Origin: Ampelomyces quisqualis
Taxonomy: Eukaryota > Ascomycota > Dothideomycetes > Pleosporales > Phaeosphaeriaceae
Length of the DNA stretch: 64,000 nt
NCBI GenBank assembly: GCA_018398575.1
Contig: JAGTXZ010000008.1
Span: forward strand, 1,612,001 to 1,676,000
Reading direction: 5' to 3'
Under the pieces are notes generated by a model, which was not told the origin of the DNA, made no database searches, and saw only the letters and a program-made list of their open reading frames with translations. Position numbers and translations under genes: made by a program. Positions 1 to 11,118 of the stretch are shown here, piece by piece (the stretch's first letter is position 1; every line of letters starts with the position of its first letter).

Positions 1-1968
1 GACCGCGACCGCAAGGGCAGAGTTAGCATTCACGACTGGTCCGTCTTCCAGAACCTTCTCGCGAAGCCCGACGCCGAGTATGAGGTCGTTTTCCGCTTCT
101 TCGATAAGAACCGCACTGGCTACATCAACTTCGACGATTTCTACGAGACCTGGAAGGCGCACAAGACAGACGGGAGTCTACCCTTCAATTGGGAAGGCGA
201 GTGGGCAGCGCTGTATGTCGGTGCCAAGAAGAACAGACATGTTATGACGTACCCTCAGTTCGCACAGATGCTGCGTGGGTTGCAGGGCGAGAGGGTGCGC
301 CAGGGCTTTATGCACTTTGACAGCGACAAGGATGGTTTCGTCGAGCCCGAAGACTTCCAGCGCATCATCCGCGAAACCGCCAGCCACAAGCTCTCCGACT
401 ACCTTCTTGACAACCTCCCCACCCTTTGTAACATCTCCACTGGTAGCAAGATCTCTTACGCCAATGTTCGTGCTTTCCAGAACATGATTCAGCAGATGGA
501 CATGGTCGAGATGATTGTTCGAAATGCCACCCAGAAGAGCTCTGACGGCAAGATAACCCGCACAGACTTCCTCAACGAGGCCGCAAGACTGAGTCGCTTC
601 AATCTCTATACACCAATGGAGGCGGACATTCTTTTCCACTTTGCTGGTCTAGACGAAGCATCTGGACGGCTCAGTCTGCGAGACTTTGCCCGCGTTCTCG
701 ATCCCTCATGGCACACGGCAGCATCATTCGGAGCCGACCAAGTGGCTGATGCTGGACAGAAGGTATTTGCAAAGACAACGTCGATATGGCATGACATTCT
801 TGAGTCTGTGCACCACTTTGCGCTTGGTTCCTTGGCCGGTGCGTTTGGTGCGTTTATGGTGTATCCTATTGATTTGGTCAAGACTCGAATGCAGAACCAG
901 AGAAGTTCAGGCGCGGGCCATGTGCTCTACAAGAACTCGCTCGATTGCGCGATGAAGGTCATTAAGAACGAAGGGTTCACGGGACTCTACTCTGGTGTTC
1001 TCCCTCAGCTTGTTGGTGTAGCTCCGGAGAAGGCTATCAAACTGACAGTGAATGACTTGGTGCGTGGAAAGCTAACGGATAAGTCGACGGGTAGCATCAA
1101 GTTGCCTTTTGAGTTGCTCGCTGGTGGTACGGCTGGTGCGTGTCAGGTCGTCTTCACAAACCCGCTTGAGATTGTCAAAATTCGTCTCCAGATTCAGGGC
1201 GAGCTTGCAAAGAATGTAGAGGGCGTCCCCAAGCGATCTGCCATGTGGATCGTCAGGAACTTGGGTCTTGTCGGTCTGTACAAGGGTGCCTCGGCTTGTT
1301 TGCTGCGTGATGGTGAGTGGCGTCGACGTTTGGTATATGTGGTTACTCACCAGTCACAGTCCCCTTCTCTGCCATCTACTTCCCATCGTACAGCCATCTG
1401 AAGAAGGATTTCTTTGGCGAGAGCCCAGAAAAGTCGTTGGGCGTCGTCCAGATGCTGACGGCCGGGGCTATCGCCGGTATGCCTGCTGCGTATCTCACGA
1501 CACCGTGCGATGTCATCAAGACGCGGTTACAAGTAGAGGCGCGCAAGGGCGAGGTCGCGTACACTGGTCTCCGGCACGCTGCGCAGACCATCTGGCGCGA
1601 GGAGGGGTTCAAGGCATTCTTCAAAGGAGGACCGGCTCGTATTATGCGTTCATCGCCCCAATTCGGGTTCACGCTAGCTGGGTACGAGCTTTTGCAGCGA
1701 GGTGTGTATCTCTCCGACGTCTGTTCATGCAAACGAGCGTACTGACATGCGGATTGCAGCGCTGCCAATGCCGGGCTCTGTCCAGGCGGAAACGAGCCTC
1801 GAGCCGTCTGTGGGTCTTTCCGAGGCCAAGGCACCGCTACCCTACCTCCGCAGCCGAAACGCCCTGAAGGTTATCCTTGATCTGGACGAAAACTTTGGGC
1901 GACCGAAATTGCCGGCTGACCATCAGTGGACGGGCATCCCAGGGTTCACTGGAAAGCCCAAGGCGTGA
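1..1968 (+). CDS. AGC1: Mitochondrial aspartate/glutamate carrier with EF-hands (5' partial)
   Basis: Inner-membrane carrier exchanging aspartate and glutamate, part of the malate-aspartate NADH shuttle; the N-terminal EF-hand half is the Ca2+ sensor. The start lies outside the window and reading is open from base 1, leaving 620 residues. Seen: EF-hand-type loops [12 protein letters not shown] (about residue 36) and [12 protein letters not shown] (about 107), then three carrier repeats with the signature PxDxxKxR in the forms [16 protein letters not shown] and PCDVIKTR. Exons 1-1312, 1360-1701 and 1760-1968; introns of 47 and 58 bases start GTGAGT and GTGTGT and end CAG. The spliced joins give [13 protein letters not shown] and LLQRALPMPG, both normal for the family. 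Single-repeat carriers without EF-hands are excluded by the N-terminal half. Identification is firm; only the missing 5' end is open. Confidence 0.95.
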
Positions 1969-3252
1969 TGCCGTACTGCACGCGTCTAGGCGCGCCGAGG
2001 TTACCAAGTGGCAGACTCTCAACAGCATCGAGGTGGGGGGGGGGTGGATGCAGCATTTTCTTGAGCAGCATAGACGGTCGCCCAAATAGCACAACTGTAC
2101 GATAGGCGTAGTGCCGTGGGGCGAGCGACGGGCAGCACGGCAGCCGTGACGGAGCAGCGAAGAGAGGGGAAATGTGCAGCGCAGTGCAGCTGCACATGCG
2201 CATGTAGTCCACAGTGCACACTCCACAGCCGCCCGCTACGTACACAGGACAAGGCCATGGGGACGGGGGGTTGCGCGCGCGACTACTGGGCAGGTAATAT
2301 ATTCTCTGCATCGCTAGCCACTCGGTGCATGCCTGCTGCTGGCTGCACGTCGCCTGTGCCGCGCCCCAGTGCAACGGCCCACGCCGCCGAGTGCGTCGAC
2401 GAACGGGCGAGCCATGCACGCGCCCGAGATCAGCGCCAGCGCGCCGCCGCGGGTGAAGCGACTGTCGCGGGCGCTGGGCTGGGCCAGAAGACGAGCACGA
2501 AGGATGCCGTCTGGGCTGTGGAGCGCTCGCGGGCTGCGTCGGACCGGCGTCGGCCGATTCCCCATGGGCCAGCAGAGAGCACTTGCCACAGCCACGCGCT
2601 ATGGTACCAAGGAGAAAGCGGGGGTTGCCCGTGCGCCGCCTGCCCTGCCCTGCCTGCTTGAGCCTCAACTACCGCTCGTAATTGGAGGCTGGAAACCGTG
2701 CGTCAGCCTGCGGAGCCTGGCTCCCGCTGCGCCTCCAAGACGAAGCCCGCCAGGCTCATGGCAATCATGGTCCCACCTGCGGTGCTGATGGCAGTCCCGC
2801 CTTCTCCCGCCCACTAGCCCGCCGTCTTCCTTCACCTCGCCGCCACCACCACCACTACCACCACCACCACCACCCCCCCGCTGCCGCCAGCCTCACTGAG
2901 AGACACCATCGCCCATGCGAGCCGCGACCAGACCCGCCTGCTGCCGCTCCGACACCGTCTGTGAGGCTCCAAACACCACTCATCGCACTGGCACCCTCGG
3001 GTATGTTTTCCACTGTGCAGGCTGCATCTTTTCTTGTGCACGCACCGTCCATCCATGCCTGATGAGGGCTGAGCACGCCTCAGCCTTGTTCGCACCTGTT
3101 CCATTCCATCTGCCGTATGTGCCGACATATGAACAATGCTGACCCGCCTCAGACAGCCATTGCTAGCCGTGCTCGTGACATTGGCTCCTTCTGCTACTAC
3201 CTTGGGTCGTTGCTCTGCGGGCCTCTAGTGGATCGACGTCGTGCTGGCCCTC
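1969..3252. other. Intergenic region, AGC1 to zinc-finger gene
   Basis: No supported gene. It holds the AGC1 3' flank and the promoter/leader of the zinc-finger gene. ORFs on both strands here are arginine- and alanine-rich shadows of GC-rich sequence. A CCA-type trinucleotide run lies at 2843-2873. The leader of the next gene probably contains an intron ending near CCTCAG at about 3152, but I cannot fix its donor. Confidence 0.6.
2843..2873 (+). repeat. CCA trinucleotide microsatellite
   Basis: About ten near-perfect CCA/CAC units with one ACT interruption, followed by a C run. It lies in non-coding sequence upstream of the zinc-finger gene. Such tracts are slippage-prone. Confidence 0.8.
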
Positions 3253-5083
3253 ATGAACGAGGCATTCTACTCCGAGGAAGAAATTTGCCCAAGAAGTCCT
3301 GGTCTGGAACGAGTCTACCCTAAAGCGGCTCCCTCTCCATCGCCTGAACCCGTGGTCACAAAGGTCTACCATCCGCCCGCTAGTTCTCCCTCGACATCGA
3401 GAAGACAGAAGAAGGCTAACCGCCGCAAGACTCGAGCCACGCAAGGCGACTGGGTGCTCATCCGGGAAATGGCACCGAATCTGCCTGACATTGCACATCA
3501 GGTCAGCCAGCAGGCCCTCAACTCTGACTCTTCTGATTCTGCTCGCGACTCCGAGGACGACATGGAAGACCAGTCGTCAACAACAGCAACGACTACCTCG
3601 GCACCCGATGTCACTCACGTGGTGCACTCTGGCGCTCAACCATTCAGTGTGCATCAGCCGGGCAAGGATGGGTTTAGCGTACCAGGCCAACTAACTGCAA
3701 CCTCTACCCACCGAGACTCGGTACTGGAAGCCGATATCCGAGCGAACCCTTTCATCTCAGAGGGGCGTGCTTCCGAAGCTTTTCAGGCAAATTCACTGCT
3801 ACATGGCCTTCGGCAGAACACGGTTGATCCGATTTCACTGGCTGGTGTTGCTGTGGCTATCCAGTCACCATCGCCTGCAAACGTACCGGGTCAGCGCAGA
3901 GACTCGATGGCAACAGCACACGCCCACGATGACCTGTCAACCAACCTCCACCAACTGCGGATACCAGAGTCGAACAATCGGCTTCCTATCATACAACCCC
4001 AGACGCCCCTGAACGACGCACCATCGCCGAATGCACAACAGTCGCTACCCCCTATTTCGCACATGGTAGGAGACATTCCACGGTCAGCGTCCATAAGTGA
4101 AGAAGTCCGCACAAATGGTTTGGTGCATCGACAATCGATATCTTCATTGACTCAGTCACCAACATCAAGAGTGCGTCAAGTGTCGATAAGCTCGCATGGA
4201 CACACGCCAGTCTCGCCATTTCCCATAAGCGCTTCGTCGCCCATGAGTGCCAATAGCGAATTATCAAGAGGCGACATGTTTCTGCGCTCAGGATCTGGCC
4301 ATGTGTTTGGTGTGGATAACAGAAGACCATCACAAGTATCTGAAAATGGACGATACCTACATTCTGCGTCCACGAGTGAAGGCTACCAGAGCTCGGATGG
4401 TCCTAGTCCAGGTGGCCAGTCAGCACCGATGGAGAATCGCCAACGACATATGAGTTTAGACGGGACACTAGCGAGTTCGGCAATTATTCTGCCTCCACCG
4501 AATGGATCTGGAATGCAGCAGATGGAACAGCATAGTATTGGGAACTTTAAATGCGAGTATCCGGGTTGCAACGCGCTTCCGTTCCAAACGCAGTATTTGT
4601 TAAAGTGAGCACTCCAAGTCTCCAATCTCTCTGAAAATAATGCTGTGCTGACGAATGGTACAGTTCACATACAAACGTGCACTCACAAATTCGACCACAT
4701 TACTGCCCTGTTCCTGGCTGCCCTCGATCTGAGGGTGGCAAGGGCTTCAAGCGAAAGAACGAGATGATACGGCATGGTCTGGTTCATCAATCACCAGGCT
4801 ATGTGTGCCCTTTCTGTCCAGATCGTGAACACAAATATCCCAGACCAGATAATCTACAAAGGTACGTAAAGACAATCAACTTCGAAGTTGCAACTTTCAC
4901 AGCACATAACTCACTCTCTCAACGTGCGTAAGCTAACTCACTTTTTTTCTTTTGTGCGACAGACACGTTCGAGTCCATCACGTCGACAAAGACAAGGATA
5001 ACGAACAGCTACGAGAAGTACTAGCGCAACGCCCCGAGGGCGGTACTCGAGGACGCAGACGACGTGTTTCCGGCACCGAGTGA
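3253..5083 (+). CDS. C2H2 zinc-finger transcription regulator
   Basis: Probable DNA-binding regulator. The long first exon (3253-4604) encodes a low-complexity, Ser/Pro/Gln-rich region. Exons 2 (4664-4861) and 3 (4963-5083) complete a C-terminal finger block: CEYPGC..LPFQ..SHTNVH, CPVPGC..KGFKRKNEMIRHGLVH and CPFC..RPDNLQRHVRVHH, then a basic tail ending GRRRRVSGTE. Introns of 59 and 101 bases have GTGAGC/CAG and GTACGT/ACAG ends; splicing is what joins the finger ligands into one frame. I chose ATG 3253 because a GTG at 3241 precedes it and an in-frame TAG at 3226 closes the frame upstream. A spliced 5' leader could add residues. The target genes are unknown, and I do not recognise a named orthologue. 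Total 560 residues. Confidence 0.85.
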
Positions 5084-6251
5084 ACCCACACACCGCTCGG
5101 TCCGTTTACATTTCCGTTGCCAAATAACGCTCTACAATACTCTACATTTCTCTAATCTTCTTCTTCTTTTTCTACAGACTTTGTGCTTCTGGCGTAGGCG
5201 GCGTAAAGGGTCTTCTTCCTTGGCTGATACACCTTGCTGTTGTTCCATCGGGCGTCATCATTCGCTTCTCGCTTCTCGCCCTCCTTTCCTTCCATCCGGG
5301 GGCAGGGCGGGGGCGCGCTGATCAATATCCGCTTTTTTTCCTTCCTCTCGAGATTTCCATCTCATTGTCATTCCCAGTCAGTCTTGTACTTACTTCTTCT
5401 TCTTCTTCCGCCCCCTTTTCCCGCCTCGCCAAAGAAAGAATGTCGCTGCGCGCATAGGCAGCGATTCTTTTTGACGTTTGTGCGTATGTGCTCCTTCTGC
5501 TTCACGTATATATATGCTCTGCGCTTCTTGGCGCTTTTGACGGGAAGACTTTCATTCCGCTACCCTACAGTACTCTTTTCCGCTTGCACGTGTCTCACAA
5601 GTTCTGAAGTCTCTTGACTATAGTGTATACCCATCCCCAAGCCTTCTCTTTTTTCTTTTCTTTTCAAAACACCCCTCTGGCAGTCGCGTTGATGGTGCTT
5701 GTATGTATCCCCCCCAACTGTACTTTGACGACTGGTCTGCGCATAGTCTTCTTCTGTATGGCTGGGATGCGAGCTCGCGGGGAAAAAACAAATACTTTTG
5801 TCGTGCCTCTCGAAAAACTCGTGCAGTTTGTTGGTTCGTATCGACGAAATTTGAGTTTGAGGGATCACGGGTACGCACAGGCCCGGAGAGATCTGAGGGC
5901 TTCCGAGGACCATGGAGCGTGTGTGGAGAGCGTGGGAATCTGTCTGATGGCCAGCGAGGTCGACTATACTACTTGGATGACCTCTCGATGACGGATGGAA
6001 AGCGTGAGATTTGGCTACGTCGGGCTTGGTGATGTGTCACGTCAGCGTCAATGCAAGTCATCACGTGAAGAATACAAAAAGCAGACACTCGCACGAAGTC
6101 ACGAGAGACCAATTTGAAGGTGTAATGAAGTTGTTCATTTTCGTGCCGGTCTACCCGGCTCAGTCGTCAGATACATAGCTGAGGTCCCGAATGCATTGCC
6201 TCACGCCTTAACCCTGGAATGCTGAAAAAGACCCATATCGCCAGAAACCGT
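5084..6251. other. Intergenic region between convergent genes
   Basis: About 1.2 kb between the 3' ends of the zinc-finger gene and RPS2. The first half is strongly pyrimidine-rich on the + strand (T/C runs at about 5150-5460 and 5640-5670), as expected of 3' UTR sequence. No ORF here resembles a known family. Confidence 0.6.
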
Positions 6252-7142
6252 CTAGTAACGCTTGCCCTCGCGGAGAACGTCGCTGTACTCCTCGAGCGGG
6301 CTCCTCGACAATTTCGTTTCCTTCCATAGGTTGGGTGTGAGGAAGCCGTATGAGTTGGCGACAGCGACAAAGGTAGCCTTTAGTGTGTTCTCAAGAGTCT
6401 TGGTGGAACCGGCCGAGGCAGTGTAGATGTCCTGGACACCAGCAAGCTGCAAGAGACGCTTGACAGCGGGCGATGCGACCAAGCCGGTACCACGGGGCGC
6501 AGGAATGAGACGGACGGTGACGGAACCGCACTTGCCGCTCTCCTTGGTGGGCAGAGAGTGAGGCTCACCGAGGTTGGTGCCCCAGTAGCCTCTTCGGATG
6601 GGGACGACGCTGAGCTTGGCGATGATGATGGCGGCGCGGATGGCGGTCGCGACTTCCTTGGAGGTCTTGATACCGAGACCGACGTGACCCTCGGAGTCAC
6701 CAATGACGACGATGGCCTTGAAACGGGTGCGCTGACCGGCACGGGTCTGCTTCTGCACGGGCTTGATCTTCATAACCTCGTCCTTGAGCTTGGGAAGGAA
6801 GAAGTCGACGATCTGGTACTCCTTGACGGGCAGAGAGTGGAGGTAGCTGCGGGTCGTTAGCCTTTGCCAGCGGTTCTTCCCTATGCGCGCAAACGTACAT
6901 CTCCTCCATGCTCTTGATCTTGCCGGCCTTTACGAGACGACCGAGCTTGGTGACTGGCTGCCACTCCTTCTCCTGTACCCATTGTCAATTCTGCTCGGTT
7001 CCTTTCAGACTCTGATCGTATGTACCTCGCTCTTGCCGCCACGGCGACCACGTCCACGTCCACGGCCCCGGCCACGGTCACCACCACGGTCACCGCGAGA
7101 TCCGAATCCACCGCCGCCGCGAGGTGCTCCTGCATCAGCCAT
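6252..7142 (-). CDS. RPS2: 40S ribosomal protein uS5 (S2)
   Basis: Small-subunit ribosomal protein near the decoding centre and mRNA entry. Exons in coding order 7142-7026, 6972-6899 and 6846-6252; introns of 53 and 52 bases. Splicing gives 261 residues, close to the usual size for the family (yeast about 254). Seen: an N-terminal arginine/glycine-rich stretch (residues 8-36) typical of eukaryotic uS5 and a target of arginine methylation in other species; [19 protein letters not shown] across the second junction; then the uS5 core with [13 protein letters not shown] and [11 protein letters not shown]. The junction choice is fixed by the EEI-YLHSLP match: the read-through [10 protein letters not shown] is intron. 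Introns crowded near the 5' end are usual for ribosomal protein genes. Identification is certain; the start is the first ATG in frame. Confidence 0.97.
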
Positions 7143-8044
7143 GTTGTATGTGTGTGGTAGGACGGCTTCTGTGGTTGTATTGTTAGAGGGGCGTCGTATC
7201 TGGACTGGCGCAGGGCAACGTACAAAGTGGTGTTCCTAGAGTTAGCTGATGTCGCGACGTTCGCTTGGTTTGTCGTCAGTCGAAATTCGAGAGTTCAATG
7301 TGTGGTGGTCTGTGCTCGAGCTAGTGCGAAGCGGGGCTGTTTGTTAGTGGACACCCCTGTCGTTTAACACGATCACATCCAGCCCAGCAACACAAGAGTA
7401 TGTGCTGTACATCAAGAGGCTCCGCCGTAGCTGTTCAAAAGTCGCGTCAGTGGATATTCTGGATTGTCTCTTCCAGTGTATACTTAGCACCACCGACAAA
7501 TGTTTCTTTATTGTTTCTACATCTTTCCACTGTCACATCCTGACACTCCCTCTTCTCAAGGTCTGCACTTCATTCCTACCTGCAGATCTACTGCATAGAT
7601 TCGATCGTTCTAGATGTACCTTGAAAATCATAGACCTTCAGATGTGGCACAATTCCTTCTGATTTGACCAATTTCTCTTATTCTGAGACTCATGGTCTTC
7701 AGAAATCCGACTACCACTGTTCATGCTGACTAAGAAAGTCCCCGAATCGTCACCGAGGATCAACGCGGTAATGACGAGTAACGAGCAGCAGGAGTGACGA
7801 CACACACTCAGTATAGGACTGGAGGGCTGCCAGATCGCATCGTGAAATTTGCCTCGTCTTGTAGGATGCGTTTTTGTGTGTTTTTTGCTCGACTTGACGA
7901 CACCTTCCTTGGTCGTCGACCGCTGTTGTCTGGTGATTTGTTCACATGCTCAAGGTAGCAACAATCGAATGAACACGTCTGAACACGACCTCAACATCAC
8001 CAACGTCTTCCGCACTCTTCTACTACCTTCACGCATGAGCAGAA
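7143..8044. promoter_or_regulatory. Divergent promoter region, RPS2 / Atg28-like gene
   Basis: About 900 bases between two divergently transcribed starts. No supported gene. It must carry the RPS2 promoter on the left and that of the coiled-coil gene on the right. I see no motif that I can assign with confidence. Confidence 0.5.
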
Positions 8045-9502
8045 ATGTCTTTATTGAGTTCTGTGCTCGGTTCACTGTCTCCGCCCCCGAGATTCCGCAG
8101 GTCCTTTGAGGACCCACATGCACGCGACCATGAGCTACCGCTGTACAACTCCCCGCCATCTCCGCGCGTACCACCTCCTGTAACCTCTTCCATACTATGG
8201 AGCGCACCGAAAACGAGCTTATCGCCACCGCCTCGCGTGGCGGACGACCTCCTTGCCCTGCAAAGACGCGCGCGACACCTCGAACAGCAGCTGCAGGAGC
8301 TCCTAGACGCGCAGGCAGATGGCCTGACGAGCGGTCTGTCTGGGCAGGACCCTATACCAGATGATTCAGTCTCCAACGGCAGTACCACACCAACAGTCAG
8401 CAGTGTACGATCGAGCGATAGGAGCGCGGGAAACGGAACAGATGCGCACAAGCCCAGGAAGAAGAAAGTCGGGCTGAACGCTGCAAGACTAGGCATATCT
8501 AGACGCGTTCGGCAACTAGCCAGCGTGAGAGCCGGGGAGCTGGATTTGCTTGACGAGGACCTAAGAGAACTGCAGATGACGGTCGAAAAGACTGAAGCGT
8601 GGGCACAGAAGCGCACAGGCTTGGAGAAGAAGATCACGGACATCGAAAGCGAAGATGCTGGCGCCAAGACGCAGTCACTACAGACCGAAGCCTCGAAGCT
8701 TGGGCAGGAGATAAGACAGAAGGAGGCGGAGCTGTGGGCCCTGAAGAGACGGCACCAAAGCGTGTTGGATGAGCTTGCGGACACGGAGAACTCTGTCGAA
8801 GCAAGGCTGTCTTCCTACAAGACCTCGTTGTCACTGTTGGACAAGGAAGTTTCTACGTTCCTTGCGCGTCCTGCAAACATGAATCACGTACCGCTATCTA
8901 CCACACCATTTCTCTCCCTTCCTGTCAAGCGACGAACGCTCGAAATGGCACGCGAATACTGGCAGGATGAATACACAAGACTGGCCGAGAAATGCGAGGA
9001 GCTCGACATTGATCGTGGAGCCCTTGACGAGGGCGCTGTCATGTGGAGCGATGTCATCAAGAAGGTGACCGAATACGAAACAACTTTACAGAGCTTCATG
9101 CAACATGTCGGCCGAAGGAACGCGCCAGATCCATCGCTGCTACTGGATCAGATGCAGGCGACTATATCATATCTTGAGGAGAAGCTAGAGTTGGCGACAT
9201 CGAGAGCTTGGAATCTTCTTGTCTGCGCCATTGGAGCAGAGCTCGAAGCTTTCGTGCAGGGCAAGACTGTACTAGAACAGGCGCTAGGTGTGAAGCGTAA
9301 GGGCAAAGAGAAGGCTATGACCTCATTAGTGGACTTGGATGACCCTGCAGTCGAGCAAAGAGAGGAAATGACAGGGTCTGCCTTCAGGATCGTTCGGTCA
9401 CCACCAAAGTCATCTTTACCAAAGCCAAAGCTGTACAGTACGGACGACGAGGATCCCGATCCCGAGTTGATGATTTCCCATCACGATACTGACACTGACT
9501 GA
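8045..9502 (+). CDS. Coiled-coil protein resembling autophagy factor Atg28
   Basis: Single exon, 485 residues. After a Pro/Ser-rich start, residues about 70-100 read ADDLLALQRRARHLEQQLQ, then LLDAQADGLTSG, a segment I associate with filamentous-fungal proteins annotated as Atg28. Long charged heptad-type stretches follow (about 160-260), then a mostly helical region and an acidic C terminus with DDEDPDPELM. No signal peptide or membrane helix. Atg28 is known from methylotrophic yeast as a coiled-coil protein needed for peroxisome-selective autophagy; transfer of that role here is inference from a short motif. It might equally be another coiled-coil scaffold. The start is the first ATG of the frame. 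Confidence 0.6.
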   Translation: MSLLSSVLGSLSPPPRFRRSFEDPHARDHELPLYNSPPSPRVPPPVTSSILWSAPKTSLSPPPRVADDLLALQRRARHLEQQLQELLDAQADGLTSGLSGQDPIPDDSVSNGSTTPTVSSVRSSDRSAGNGTDAHKPRKKKVGLNAARLGISRRVRQLASVRAGELDLLDEDLRELQMTVEKTEAWAQKRTGLEKKITDIESEDAGAKTQSLQTEASKLGQEIRQKEAELWALKRRHQSVLDELADTENSVEARLSSYKTSLSLLDKEVSTFLARPANMNHVPLSTTPFLSLPVKRRTLEMAREYWQDEYTRLAEKCEELDIDRGALDEGAVMWSDVIKKVTEYETTLQSFMQHVGRRNAPDPSLLLDQMQATISYLEEKLELATSRAWNLLVCAIGAELEAFVQGKTVLEQALGVKRKGKEKAMTSLVDLDDPAVEQREEMTGSAFRIVRSPPKSSLPKPKLYSTDDEDPDPELMISHHDTDTD

Positions 9503-9591
9503 GGTGTGTTTTGGCGAGCCTGCCATGTGGAACATACTTGGTTGCATTCTTAGAGTAGGATATTTCTCTTCCTCTCCGCTCTTCTCATGTG

Positions 9592-10516
9592 CTACCATGC
9601 AGAGTGCCCGCCATCCATCTTCAAATCCGCACCAGTCATGAACGAACTTGCGTCGCTAATGAGAAACACCGCTGCGCCTCTGTACTCTGCTGGCTTCGAC
9701 AAACGCCCCAGCATGTTCTGTGTTGGCCAATCCGCCCTACGCTCAGGGAATTTTTGGAACAACTCCTCAACCATAGCAGTAACGATGTAACCGGGCGAGA
9801 TGGTGTTGACGCGAATGTTATGCTGTCCCCATTCTGAAGCAAGATTCCGCCCGAGCTGAATGACGCCAGCTTTCGACGCATTGTAGGCTGAACAAATCAG
9901 ACCCTGATCAGCTTTGTTAGCATTGCCCACCACAAGTTCGAATAGTCAAGAAGACGTACCCTATTTGCGATGCTCCCACTCATACTTGCAATCATAACAA
10001 TACTACCTCCATTCCCAAACCTGATCATCTGCTTCGCAACAGCCTGTGCAGACATGAGTACACCCGTTATGTTGACTTCGAACATGCGATTCGCATCTTC
10101 GGCCGTGTAGTCCAGCGCAGTGGTTTCTTGCTGGATACCTGCTGCGGCGATCAATCCATCGAGACGGCCTTCAGCATCAGCAATCTCCTGCACGATCTTG
10201 TTCAGGTTTTCGACGTCGCGCACGTCGACTTGGCGGTATGTGAGCGAGGTGTTGAGGCTAGATTTTGCGCGCTCGGCAATAGTGTGGAAGTCTGGTGAGG
10301 GTTCGGGGAGGCGGTCGAGTGCGTATACTATTGTTTTGCGTGTGAGGAATTGGACTTTGAGGCGGAACGTTTGGGGGTGAAGATGGTTTTACCTTTTGCG
10401 CCGGCTTCTAGTAGGGCTTCGGCTTGCGTGAGACCTAGGCCGCGTGCTGCGCCGGATACTATGACGACTTTCCCTGCGAGGTTGAATTCGGGGAGTCCTT
10501 GGGTTGAGGGAGACAT
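9592..10516 (-). CDS. Short-chain dehydrogenase/reductase, sorbitol/mannitol dehydrogenase-like
   Basis: NAD(P)-dependent oxidoreductase, classical SDR family, 267 residues. Exons in coding order 10516-10393, 10327-9960 and 9903-9592; introns of 65 and 56 bases with GTAAAA/TAG and GTACGT/CAG ends. Seen: the cofactor motif SGAARGLG (TGxxxGxG type) at about residue 21, an AAAG variant of the NNAG motif, and the active site SAYNASKAG (Tyr and Lys of YxxxK). The C-terminal half ends in the usual DGGHSAW. The closest groups known to me are fungal polyol dehydrogenases and sorbose reductases, but substrate cannot be read from sequence. ATG 10516 was chosen because the longer frame starts only with TTG. 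The gene lies tail-to-tail with the coiled-coil gene, 89 bases apart. Confidence 0.88.
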
Positions 10517-11118
10517 GTTGGTGTTCAATTGCAGTCGAGGTTACAGCTCAGGTATGTGAAGAGGGTGAGATGGCGTATTCAATCCGCACCTTGGCAACGC
10601 AGTAGGTCAATTGTAGCTGGCATGTAGGGAGGAATGATTCAAGTCGCACGTTCTCCTCTCGCAATTTTTCGGGGCTACAGGCTACTTAAACCACCTGCCG
10701 GCAGCGGCAGCGGCAAATATTCAAAGACGTCTCCTCGGGTCATCTGAGACCATGGCCTTTGACCCACGAGGATCCCGGTCTGGCCATTTGCGACTGTTCT
10801 CTGTCATGGCCGCGACGCGTTGCTGCTTCCAGCGATGCATGTGTTTGCGGGGCAAGGCCCGGCGGATTGCCGCTTTGGGTATATCCGGAATGCTGGATCC
10901 GCGCATGAAGTCTGCTCGAGACAAGGGGTTGGATTTGGGAGGGATGGTGCTGCTAGGATAGACTCTATCCGATATGTTGTTCGGGTAATTGTTATTGGAT
11001 ATGGGCACGTGGCTATTTGTTGTATGTGTTTGTGAACTAGTGCTGGTGGAAATGAATTGGTTGTGGAAATCTAACAACTCCCGTGCAAGTAAAATACGAT
11101 CAATGCCATCGAGGTGTC
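10517..11118. other. Intergenic region between two SDR genes
   Basis: About 600 bases holding the promoter of the first SDR and the 3' flank of the second. No supported gene. Confidence 0.5.
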
